From: Bradyrhizobium sp. MOS003
GTDB lineage: Bacteria; Pseudomonadota; Alphaproteobacteria; Rhizobiales; Xanthobacteraceae
Reading direction: 5' to 3'
Assembly (NCBI RefSeq): GCF_003020125.1
Contig: NZ_PYFW01000004.1
Span: 434,001 to 498,000 of the forward strand
DNA length: 64,000 bases
Below the pieces are notes generated by a model. It was not told where the DNA came from, did not search any database, and saw only the letters and a program-made list of their open reading frames with translations. The translations under genes and the position numbers were made by a program. Positions 25,977-33,485 of this stretch are shown one piece after another; the stretch's first letter is position 1, and the number at the start of each line of letters is the position of its first letter.

Positions 25977-26162
25977 ATGCGCAGATTTCTGCTTGTAGCA
26001 GGCCTGTTTGCCCTCGCCATCGGGCTGCTCTGGATCGGACAGGGCACGGGTACGGTTCCCTGGCCGCGATCGAGCTTCATGGTCGACCAGCTGCAGTGGG
26101 CTGGCTATGGCGCCGCCATGGCCGGCTTCGGGCTGGTGCTGATCTGGCAGAGCAACCAATAA
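25977..26162 (+). CDS. Small two-helix membrane protein
   Basis: 61 residues: RRFLLVAGLFALAIGLLWIG forms the first helix and AGYGAAMAGFGLVLIW the second, with a short polar hairpin (TGTVPWPRSSFMVDQ) between. GGGGAGGAATGC precedes the ATG, a strong ribosome-binding site, which supports a real gene in spite of the size. Function is unknown. It lies 21 bases upstream of the SDR gene and is probably co-transcribed with it. Confidence 0.7.
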   Translation: MRRFLLVAGLFALAIGLLWIGQGTGTVPWPRSSFMVDQLQWAGYGAAMAGFGLVLIWQSNQ

Positions 26163-26183
26163 AAGAAACCAGGGAATACAAGC

Positions 26184-26954
26184 ATGACATCCAGCCGGTT
26201 CGATCTCCGCGGCAAGGTCGCGATCGTCACGGGAGGTAACGGCGGCATCGGGCTTGGCATGGCGCGTGGCCTTGCCGATGCCGGCGCCGACATCGCCGTG
26301 GTCGGACGCAACGAAGCCAAGTCCAAGGCAGCCGTCGAAGATCTCAGGCAGCGCGGCGTCAAGGCGATCGCGGTTGCGACCGACGTCACCGACAAGGCAG
26401 CGATCGAGGCCATGATCGCGCGCGTGGTGAAGGATCTCGGCCGCATCGACATCCTCGTCAACAACGCCGGCATGAGCATCCGCAAACCGCCGCACGAGCT
26501 CGAGCTCGACGAGTGGAACAAGGTGATCGAAACCAACCTCACCAGCGCCTTCCTGTGCTCCAAGCTCGCCTATCCGGCCTTGAAGGCCTCAGGCAACGGC
26601 AAGGTGATCAACATCGGCTCGATGATGTCGATCTTCGGCGCGAGCTTCGCCACCGCCTATGCCGCGAGCAAGGGCGGCATCGTGCAGTACACGCGGGCCT
26701 GCGCCAATGCCTGGGCGCCCGACAACATCCAGGTCAATGCGATCCTGCCGGGCTGGATCGACACCGACCTCACCCGCGGTGCGCGGCAGCAGGTGTCGGG
26801 ATTGCACGAGCGGGTGCTGGCGCGCACGCCTGCGGGGCGCTGGGGCGACATCGACGATTTCGCCGGCATCGCCGTGTTCCTGGCATCGCCCGCATCGACC
26901 TTCGTCACGGGCACCGCAATCCCCGTCGATGGCGGCTTCTCGGTCATGGCCTGA
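26184..26954 (+). CDS. Short-chain dehydrogenase/reductase (gluconate 5-dehydrogenase/KduD-like)
   Basis: 256 residues, classical SDR. The cofactor loop is TGGNGGIGLGMARGL, NNAG follows at about residue 93, and the catalytic Ser, Tyr and Lys appear in NIGSMMSIFGA and YAASKGG. The C-terminal PVDGGFSVMA is typical of the KduD/gluconate 5-dehydrogenase subgroup. Substrate is probably a sugar acid or polyol, but classical SDRs are too diverse to fix this. Preceded by a small membrane protein gene and followed by a terminator shared with the convergent outer-membrane gene. Confidence 0.88.
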   Translation: MTSSRFDLRGKVAIVTGGNGGIGLGMARGLADAGADIAVVGRNEAKSKAAVEDLRQRGVKAIAVATDVTDKAAIEAMIARVVKDLGRIDILVNNAGMSIRKPPHELELDEWNKVIETNLTSAFLCSKLAYPALKASGNGKVINIGSMMSIFGASFATAYAASKGGIVQYTRACANAWAPDNIQVNAILPGWIDTDLTRGARQQVSGLHERVLARTPAGRWGDIDDFAGIAVFLASPASTFVTGTAIPVDGGFSVMA

Positions 26955-26989
26955 GGCCGGGCCGCACGCCATCCGACAACGCAAAAAAG

Positions 26990-27013
26990 AAGCCCCGGAC
27001 AAGTCCGGGGCTT
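26990..27013. terminator. Bidirectional intrinsic terminator
   Basis: AAGCCCCGGAC (26990-27000) and GTCCGGGGCTT (27003-27013) form an 11-bp stem with a 2-base gap. An A-rich run precedes it and T-rich sequence follows it, so it can stop both the SDR transcript and the convergent outer-membrane gene. Confidence 0.88.
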
Positions 27014-27066
27014 TGAATTTTAGCAGTGCTTTTTTTTGATCGTTGGTCGCGTTGCGGTCGACGTGC

Positions 27067-27831
27067 TCAGTAACGGATGGTCGGGGCGTCGAACTTGTAG
27101 CTCGCACGCACGACGGCCCATTGAACGTCGCGCGGCTTGGTGTCGAAGCTGTAGTTCCCCGAGGTCCCGCCAAGCTGATAGGTCTGGCTGCTGAAGGCGG
27201 CGTAGTTGTACTCGACGCCCACGATCCAGTTGCGGGTGATGCCGTACTCCCAGCCGGCGCCGACGGTCCAGCCGTTGTGCCATTTCGTCTGACCGCCCGA
27301 GCCCGTCGCCGGACCGACCGTGTCGACAACCGAGAGACGATTGTTCACGCCGGCATAGCCGCCCTTGACGTAGAAGAGGTTGTTCTGAACGGCAAAGCCG
27401 GCGCGGCCGACGATGGTCGCGAGCATGTTGGCGCGCCAGGAGAACACGTCGTCTCCGGCACCGAACGCGTTATTCGTGAAAGAGCCCTTGTTGTCGAGGC
27501 CGGAGATCGTGCCTTCCATGCCGAACACGTAGTTGTTGGCCTGCCAGTTGTAACCGATCTGGGCACCGCCCATGATGCCTGCGCTGCGCTGACGATAGCC
27601 CTGACCCGGGACGAGATCGCCGAACGGCGCGCCGATCCCGTTGTTGATGAACTGCTCGTTGGTCCATGCGCCGCCGATGTGGCCGCCGACATAGAAGCCG
27701 GTCCAGTTGAACAGCGGCTCCACATAGGCAGGCGCCTTCGTGTAGCGCGCGCCGAGATCGGCGGCGGAGGCCGCGCCGGTCGAAACCAGAGCGGTCGTGC
27801 AGGCGAAGGCGGCAATCAACTTGTTACGCAT
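27067..27831 (-). CDS. Outer membrane beta-barrel protein, Omp25/31-like
   Basis: 254 residues from the ATG at 27831 (MRNKLIAAFACTTALVSTGA, signal peptide, cleavage after ASA). The mature protein starts ADLGARYTKAPAYVEPLFNWTGFYVGGHIGGAW, the same family opening as the gene at 24872. The C terminus VRASYKFDAPTIRY fits the terminal barrel strand. It contains NNYVFGMEGTISGLD and GWTVGAGWEYGI segments frequent in this family. An in-frame upstream start exists but would spoil the signal peptide. It converges with the SDR gene on a shared terminator. Confidence 0.9.
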   Translation of the reverse strand: MRNKLIAAFACTTALVSTGAASAADLGARYTKAPAYVEPLFNWTGFYVGGHIGGAWTNEQFINNGIGAPFGDLVPGQGYRQRSAGIMGGAQIGYNWQANNYVFGMEGTISGLDNKGSFTNNAFGAGDDVFSWRANMLATIVGRAGFAVQNNLFYVKGGYAGVNNRLSVVDTVGPATGSGGQTKWHNGWTVGAGWEYGITRNWIVGVEYNYAAFSSQTYQLGGTSGNYSFDTKPRDVQWAVVRASYKFDAPTIRY

Positions 27832-28010
27832 GGTACACCCCGTGTCCTTTGATGCACGCACGGTCACAGACGGGTGTTACTAAAATTCGAATCAACAGAG
27901 TTAACGCGGCGCGTGGGCACGCGCTGGTCCGCAAATCCGTCGCCGCTGTTGCACGCATGCAACGCCGCAGGCGCGATTTAACGCGACATTATCCCTACCG
28001 AATTGCTGCG

Positions 28011-29258
28011 CTACGATGACGGCGCAGCCTTCGAATGCACATGCTCGGGTCGCACGCCGAGCGCAAGCAGGCGCGCCGGAATGCCCTGCAGCCAAGGTAG
28101 CGCGGTGATCAGGCGCACGATCAGCGGCACTTGGAGCGGCCGATCGTTCCCCTGCAAGGCGCCGCTGATGATCTTGTTCTGCACGATCACCTGCATCCGC
28201 TGCGTCATCCTCACCGGGAACTCGCGGCGACGGCGTACGGCGTCGAGATCGTTCTCGGACGGGCAGCCATGCTGCAGCTTGTCCGCCAGGAGATTGGCGG
28301 TCGCGACCGCGTCCTGCACGGCGAGATTGACGCCGACGCCGCCAACCGGCGACATCGCATGCGCGGCATCGCCGATGCAGAGCAGGCCAGGCCGTGTCCA
28401 GCGCGCCATGCGGTTGATGGCGACGGTCAGCAGCTTGACGTCGTCGAAGCTCTTCACGTCGGCAATGCCGCCCTTCAGGATCGGCGCCATGCATACGACG
28501 TCGTCGAGCAGCGCCTGCAATCCCCTCGCCTTCACCGCCTCATACTGTCCCTTGGCGATGACATAGGCGCATTGCCAATAGTCGCCGCGATCGAACGTGA
28601 TCATCATCTTGCCGGGCTCGACGCGCGCGAACACGTTTTCCGTTTCGTCGGGTTGGCGGCCGGCGCGGAACCACAGCACGTCCATCGGCGCGCCGATCTC
28701 CTCGCCGCTGAGGCCCGCACGCTCGCGCACCGTCGAATGGCGGCCGTCGCAGGCGATGGTGAGATCGGCTTCGATGTCGACGATGCCGTCAGGCGACTTC
28801 GCCCGTACGCCTGCGATCGTCTCACCGCGACGGATCAGATCGACCGCCTCGGTGCTCATCATCACCTCGAGCGAGGTAAAGCGCCGGCCGGCCTCGCGCA
28901 GGAAATTCAGGAAGTCCCATTGCGGCATGAAGGCGATGAAGGGGTATTTGGTGTGGAGCCGGCGGAGATCAGCGATGCGCACCGGCGTGCCGCCGAACAG
29001 GCCGTCCATCTTCTGCAGGCGCTGATGCGGCAGCTTCAGGAAGCCGTCGATCAGGCCAAGCTCGTCCATCACCTGAAGCGTCGATGGATGCACGGTGTCG
29101 CCGCGGAAATCGCGGAAGAAGTCGGCATGCTTCTCCAGCACCACAACCTCGATGCCGGCCCGCCCCAGGAGATAGCCGAGCATCATGCCGGCAGGCCCAC
29201 CGCCGACGATGCAGCAGCGGACTTTTGTCGTTCGGTTCGGTTGTTGGCCAGAGGTCAT
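28011..29258 (-). CDS. FAD-dependent aromatic hydroxylase/monooxygenase (UbiH/PHBH type)
   Basis: 415 residues. The FAD-binding GGGPAGMMLGYLLGRAG, the DGRHSTVRERAG motif (DG motif) and LLCIGDAAHAMSPVGGVGVNLAVQDA (GD motif) define a class A flavin monooxygenase. The substrate is unknown. The protein has GDTVHPSTLQVMDELGL after the first motif, as in the group often annotated as FAD-dependent oxidoreductase with no known partner. I choose the ATG at 29258; a GTG three codons upstream is also possible. No catabolic genes are adjacent. Confidence 0.88.
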   Translation of the reverse strand: MTSGQQPNRTTKVRCCIVGGGPAGMMLGYLLGRAGIEVVVLEKHADFFRDFRGDTVHPSTLQVMDELGLIDGFLKLPHQRLQKMDGLFGGTPVRIADLRRLHTKYPFIAFMPQWDFLNFLREAGRRFTSLEVMMSTEAVDLIRRGETIAGVRAKSPDGIVDIEADLTIACDGRHSTVRERAGLSGEEIGAPMDVLWFRAGRQPDETENVFARVEPGKMMITFDRGDYWQCAYVIAKGQYEAVKARGLQALLDDVVCMAPILKGGIADVKSFDDVKLLTVAINRMARWTRPGLLCIGDAAHAMSPVGGVGVNLAVQDAVATANLLADKLQHGCPSENDLDAVRRRREFPVRMTQRMQVIVQNKIISGALQGNDRPLQVPLIVRLITALPWLQGIPARLLALGVRPEHVHSKAAPSS

Positions 29259-29267
29259 TGCAGCCAC

Positions 29268-29650
29268 GATCCGCGACGCGAGTATCGATCAAGACATGGC
29301 GGGCAGTGTAACGCCGATTCCGGCCGGGCCGAGCCTGAATCTCGATGCGCCGTGTCAACGCCCGCCGGCAACTGGCCGGCCCTTCCGGTCCCGGGAATAA
29401 AGCGGGCAATCCGGGTTGTTATGGGATGTCGACCCGAAAGAGCACGAGAGAGAGCGTTCAACGTGGCATGGTTGCTGACAAGCGTGGCAGCCTGGCTGGC
29501 CATCACATCGCGCTCGTCCATCTGCGCACGCGCCGAAGCCGCGATGCGCAAGAGAGCGAGCCGCGGTTTTAGAGACGGGCTCTAGCGTTGCCTGCTGCGA
29601 AAGCCGAGCATCTGCCGTGCGCATCAGGCCGGCGTCCGCCCGGAGAGGAG
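29268..29650. other. Intergenic stretch without a supported gene
   Basis: Several short open frames exist on both strands, but none has a clear ribosome-binding site, domain or consistent codon use. Nothing else is recognised. Confidence 0.5.
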
Positions 29651-29675
29651 AAAGGCCCGCACGGCGCAGGCCTTT
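29651..29675 (-). terminator. Terminator hairpin of the Gly-rich protein gene
   Basis: AAAGGCC (29651-29657) and GGCCTTT (29669-29675) with inner GC pairing give a stem just after the minus-strand gene that stops at 29693; CTCCTCTCC follows, without a strong T run. Confidence 0.55.
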
Positions 29676-29692
29676 CATGGACGGAAGCCAAA

Positions 29693-30124
29693 CTATTTCT
29701 GATCCTCATTGCTGGTCCCGGTCCCCGGGCTGCCGATCGGCAACCCGTTCGGTGCATGACCGACGCCGGCGTTCCGCTCAGCTTGCGCGGCTGTCGGCGA
29801 CGTGCCGTTCGCAGTCGGCGGCTGAACGTTCGGATTGTTCTGGCTATTGTTGGTGTTGACGTTGGCCCCGGTGGTGGTGCCATGCGTCCCCATCCCTGAC
29901 GGGGCCGACGGCCCCGAATTGGCGCTGCTGGATGACGTGCCTGTTCCCGCACCCGAGCTGGCCGCGGATCCCGCGCCGCCGGTCCCCGTACCGGCAGCAG
30001 CACCCGCGCCGGCGCCGCCACCCGCACCACCGCCGCCGCCTCCTCCGCCACCGCCTCCTTGAGCAAAAGCAGTCGTCGAAAGCGCCGCGCATGCGAAGGC
30101 TATGAGAATGGACTTGCGGATCAT
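29693..30124 (-). CDS. Exported glycine-rich, low-complexity protein
   Basis: 143 residues. MIRKSILIAFACAALSTTAFA is a clear signal peptide. The mature protein opens with 11 consecutive Gly, then Gly/Ala-rich and Gly/Ser/Thr-rich blocks, and finishes with an Asn/Pro/Gly-rich tail (GVGHAPNGLPIGSPGTG). It is likely a disordered or extracellular structural protein. No domain is recognisable. The start at 30124 excludes a 9-residue upstream extension that would break the signal peptide. It lies downstream of a small exported protein and a caspase-like gene on the same strand. Confidence 0.7.
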   Translation of the reverse strand: MIRKSILIAFACAALSTTAFAQGGGGGGGGGGGAGGGAGAGAAAGTGTGGAGSAASSGAGTGTSSSSANSGPSAPSGMGTHGTTTGANVNTNNSQNNPNVQPPTANGTSPTAAQAERNAGVGHAPNGLPIGSPGTGTSNEDQK

Positions 30125-30208
30125 GGATCGTCTCCCTGGTTTGGTGGACAATCCAGCTGACCGAGGAGTTGTTCCTTTTCGCCTGCGGCGAACGGCGATC
30201 TGCTCGCC

Positions 30209-30421
30209 TCAGGGCTTTGACGACTTCCGTTCCCACGGACGTTTGCCGTCGGCGTCGCGATCCCACGGACGAGCGGCCGGAGCCACCTTTTCATCCTCGG
30301 CGGCCTTCGCGCGGTCCGCCTGGACGCGTTCCCTGTCGGTGACTGGCGGCGTGGGGGTTGAATTGGTTTGCGCCAGCGCCGGAAACGTCGTGAGGAGCGC
30401 GACGATAATGAATTTTGTCAT
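30209..30421 (-). CDS. Small exported charged protein
   Basis: 70 residues from the ATG at 30421, preceded by GAGGCGGGG. Residues 1-18 (MTKFIIVALLTTFPALAQ) are a signal peptide. The mature part is charged, with DRERVQADRAKAAEDEK and a WDRDADGKRPWERKSSKP end containing two Trp in a repeated PWxR pattern. Function unknown. It lies between the caspase-like gene and the Gly-rich gene, all on the same strand and all exported. Confidence 0.6.
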   Translation of the reverse strand: MTKFIIVALLTTFPALAQTNSTPTPPVTDRERVQADRAKAAEDEKVAPAARPWDRDADGKRPWERKSSKP

Positions 30422-30502
30422 CCCCGCCTCTAACACTTCCGGCGCTGGCTTGTCCGATTAAACTTCGTCAATCCCGTCGCGGCCTGTTCGATCAACACGT
30501 TC

Positions 30503-32017
30503 TCAATTGTTGCTGCGGTTCGCGGCCCGAAAGCTCTTGATCTCCGAGACGCTGCCGTCGCGATAGGTCAGTTCCACCGAGATGGACTGCGTGCTCGGCG
30601 CAAGCTTCATGTAGAGCGGCATGCCGGCGGTGATCGCACTGGGGTCGCGCATGTCGCAAGCGGGCATCTTCAGCACCTGGTTGGGCACGGCGCTGTCGAT
30701 GCCGATGCGCACCTCGCGAATGGCGCAGCGGTACGACACGAGATGCGTGTAGTAGACCAGCAGCCCGTTGAACTCACGGAACGACAGCCAGCTCGTCGCG
30801 GTCATGTCGAGGATCTTGCGCTGGTCGCGGATCAATGCGGCCTCGGGATCGAACCGGATCGGGAACGGCCCCTGCATGTCGCCGGACTGATCGACATAGC
30901 GGACCTCGATGGTGCCGGCCGCGGCATCCGGCGGTAATTCGATCGACGGGTTCGGCATCCGCTTGCGCGTGCGCGGATCGAGCGTATCGATGAAGCCGGT
31001 CTCGCGGAAATCGCCCTTGCCTGCCATGCGCCAGGAAATGCCGAGCGTCGGGTCGGCAAAGGAGAACACGACGCTCCAGCCGCCATTGTGCCGCGAGAAG
31101 CTCGCGATCGGCGCGTTGATGGTTTCTTCCTTCGGCATTTGCGGCACCGACACCGGCGGCAGCGCCGCAAGCTTCTGCGGCGGCGGATCGGCCGGCCGCG
31201 CGACGGCATCCTTCGCGGTGCCGCTGAGGAAGACGTCGTCGACCATCTGGTCGAAATAGACCGGCACCTGCCGGTGCTTGACGGTGTCGGCCATCTCGCT
31301 GACGGCACGGCGGGTGCGCTGCGCCACCTGCACGAGGTTCTCGCCGGGCTGCAGCAGCTCCTTGGCGAAGGTGCGCGTGAACACCGAATTGGGATTGGCG
31401 TCGTCGTTGGAGAGGCGATCGAGCGCGGTCTGGCGGGGGCCGGCCGAAAACACCGAGAACACGCCTTCGGGCAGCTGCACCATCGGAGCAAGCCCGCCGC
31501 CACCGGCGACTGCGCGGGTGCCCTTGCGCTCGAACGGGTTGTTGCGGCAGGCGTCGAATACCAGGATCGACGTCCGGGCCTTCTTGTTCTGGAGACGCTC
31601 GACGATTCGGTCGGCCAGGATCGAGGCGTCGCGCACCAGCTCTTCCTGCCCTTCGGTCGCCGCCGGCACGTCGGTCGGCAGCAGGTAGTTCTGGCCCGCG
31701 ATCTCGAAGCCGTGGCCGGCGTAGAAGAAGAACGCGGTGTCGCCGGGCTCGATCGCCTTGTCGAAGGCGAGCAGGGTCTCGGAGAATTGCTGCCGGCTCT
31801 GGTTCTCGGCGACCATCACCGAGAAGCCGAGCTGCTTCAGCGTATCGCCCATGGTGCGGGCGTCGTTGACCGCCTTGAGCAGCTTCGGGACGTTCCTGTA
31901 ATCGTTGTTGCCGACGACGAGCGCGACCCGCTTCTCGGCATGGGCGGGGGCGACGAAGCCGCTCAGGCTCGCCGCCAGGCCAAAGGCCGCCAGAATTCCG
32001 AAAAGCCGACGCGTCAT
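30503..32017 (-). CDS. Exported caspase-like (peptidase C14) protein
   Basis: 504 residues. Signal peptide at residues 1-27 (cleavage after AHA). The caspase p20 domain follows: RVALVVGNNDY, then FFFYAGHGFE with His102, and ILVFDACRNNPF with Cys157, so both catalytic residues are present. Residues from about 270 to 504 form a second region rich in beta structure with no domain I recognise (includes WRMAGKGDFRETG and a Cys pair region YRCAIREV...PACDMRD). Bacterial caspase-like proteins of this type are orthocaspases/metacaspase relatives; substrates are mostly unknown. The periplasmic location is inferred from the signal peptide. It is divergent to an AraC regulator. Confidence 0.88.
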   Translation of the reverse strand: MTRRLFGILAAFGLAASLSGFVAPAHAEKRVALVVGNNDYRNVPKLLKAVNDARTMGDTLKQLGFSVMVAENQSRQQFSETLLAFDKAIEPGDTAFFFYAGHGFEIAGQNYLLPTDVPAATEGQEELVRDASILADRIVERLQNKKARTSILVFDACRNNPFERKGTRAVAGGGGLAPMVQLPEGVFSVFSAGPRQTALDRLSNDDANPNSVFTRTFAKELLQPGENLVQVAQRTRRAVSEMADTVKHRQVPVYFDQMVDDVFLSGTAKDAVARPADPPPQKLAALPPVSVPQMPKEETINAPIASFSRHNGGWSVVFSFADPTLGISWRMAGKGDFRETGFIDTLDPRTRKRMPNPSIELPPDAAAGTIEVRYVDQSGDMQGPFPIRFDPEAALIRDQRKILDMTATSWLSFREFNGLLVYYTHLVSYRCAIREVRIGIDSAVPNQVLKMPACDMRDPSAITAGMPLYMKLAPSTQSISVELTYRDGSVSEIKSFRAANRSNN

Positions 32018-32146
32018 CGCAAGATTCCCGTTGCAGAACGGCGCCACGCCGCTTCTCTCGAACAGCAGTTCATTGGACCCCCTGCCGCTGTGTGATAGTC
32101 GGCCCAGACGTAACGAGGGTTCAAGCGCCCGGGCCCCGGTTCCACG

Positions 32147-32178
32147 ATCTGCCTATGGCAGATTGCGCTGGAATCTGC
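32147..32178. promoter_or_regulatory. Palindrome and repeated half-site upstream of the AraC gene
   Basis: ATCTGCC TAT GGCAGAT (32147-32163) is a perfect 7-bp inverted repeat, and ATCTGC recurs at 32173-32178. The site lies between the divergent caspase-like and AraC genes, so it may control either or both. Confidence 0.45.
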
Positions 32179-32224
32179 TTTTTCTTTGGCATCGGGCAAA
32201 CGCACTGGAAGCGAGGGGGCTGCC

Positions 32225-33184
32225 GTGTATCGCTGGTGTACCGACGAGGTCGAGCCGAAGGATCGCTTCGACTATTGGCGCGAGGTGCGGTCCAAGGGCT
32301 TGTTCGGCGTCACCGCCGAACTCGAGCGCGAACGGCGCGGGGATTTCTTCGGCGAATTCTCGCTGCGCCAACTCGGCGGCGCCGGCCTCGTCGAGCTGAA
32401 GGCCTCGCGATATACGGTCGAACGCAGCAACTCCGACATCGCCTACGCAACTGGCGACAGCATCTGCGTCTACCAGCAGCTCGGCAGCGGCGGCTGGTTC
32501 GGCGGCATGCGCGGAAACGACTTCGCGATCCCCCCGGGCAGTTTCGCCACCAGCCATACCGACCTGCCCTACCGCACTGTGCCGCTCGGCGCCGGTGGCT
32601 TCCACTTGCGGATCCTGAAGATCCCGGTCAGCAGCATTCCGGTGCAGGACAAACGCATGCGCGAGCTTGCGCCCCGGACATTCGGCGATCCCACCCTGGC
32701 GCCGCTGCTCGGCGCCTGCTTTGCCGATCTCGATGAGGCCGCACACGGGTGCGCCGTCGATGCGACCTCTCTCGTCCAGGCTTTGGCCCTTCTGGCGTTG
32801 ATCGAGCGCGGCATCGTCAGGCCCGGCAGCCGGCGCGGACAGGCCGCGCTGCGGACCGCCCGCCTCTCGCAGGCCCGGCGCCTGATCGCGGGCCACCTGC
32901 AAGACCCGGATCTGGCGCCGACGATGGTGGCCGACCAGCTCGGCGTGTCGGTGCGCCACCTGCACATGCTGTTCGAGACCGCGGCGAAGAGCTTCTCGCA
33001 GACGGTGACCAACGAACGCCTGAAGCGGAGCCGCCGCCTGATGCGCGAGGCACCGGAGCGGCTGATCGCCGACATCGCGACCTCCTGCGGCTTCGAGAGC
33101 CTGGCGACCTATTACCGGGTCTTCAATGCCGCCTATGGCATGGCCCCCGGTGACTTCCGGGCGCAGGGCTCGGATGGGGGTTAG
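32225..33184 (+). CDS. AraC-family transcriptional regulator
   Basis: 319 residues from a GTG with GAGGGGG just upstream; an in-frame TTG at 32186 is a weaker alternative. N-terminal part (VYRWCTDEVEPKDRFDYWREV) is the AraC-binding-like domain typical of feaR/oxidative regulators. The C-terminal 100 residues carry two helix-turn-helices: LAPTMVADQLGVSVRHLHMLF and LIADIATSCGFESLATYYRVFNAAYGMAPGDFR. The inducer is unknown. Its divergent neighbour is the exported caspase-like gene. Confidence 0.87.
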   Translation: MYRWCTDEVEPKDRFDYWREVRSKGLFGVTAELERERRGDFFGEFSLRQLGGAGLVELKASRYTVERSNSDIAYATGDSICVYQQLGSGGWFGGMRGNDFAIPPGSFATSHTDLPYRTVPLGAGGFHLRILKIPVSSIPVQDKRMRELAPRTFGDPTLAPLLGACFADLDEAAHGCAVDATSLVQALALLALIERGIVRPGSRRGQAALRTARLSQARRLIAGHLQDPDLAPTMVADQLGVSVRHLHMLFETAAKSFSQTVTNERLKRSRRLMREAPERLIADIATSCGFESLATYYRVFNAAYGMAPGDFRAQGSDGG

Positions 33185-33256
33185 CCGCTGTTTTGGCGGC
33201 CCCGGCCTGGGCGCGCCGGCTGGGCGGAAAAACCCCAATCGCACCCGCTATTTGGC

Positions 33257-33274
33257 AAAAACCTCAGGTTTTTT
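33257..33274 (+). terminator. Weak terminator-like hairpin after the AraC gene
   Basis: AAAAACC (33257-33263) pairs with GGTTTTT (33267-33273), loop TCA, ending in a T run. Its stem is AT-rich and short, so it may be weak. Confidence 0.4.
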
Positions 33275-33485
33275 AGGACCTTCCCGCGCCCGCTCCATTG
33301 ACTTTGGCCGATTCCCGCCTATGTTCCGGGTCGACGCGGCTCGGTATCGAAGAGCGATTCCTGAGCTTGGCGCTTTGTTCGCGTGAGTCAGCACCCCCAG
33401 CTTCTTTGAGAGCGCGCCGTTTTGGGGTGGAACGCGACAGCCTTATTACCCTCGATTCCGAACGGCGGTTTCGACCAGAGGCTCA

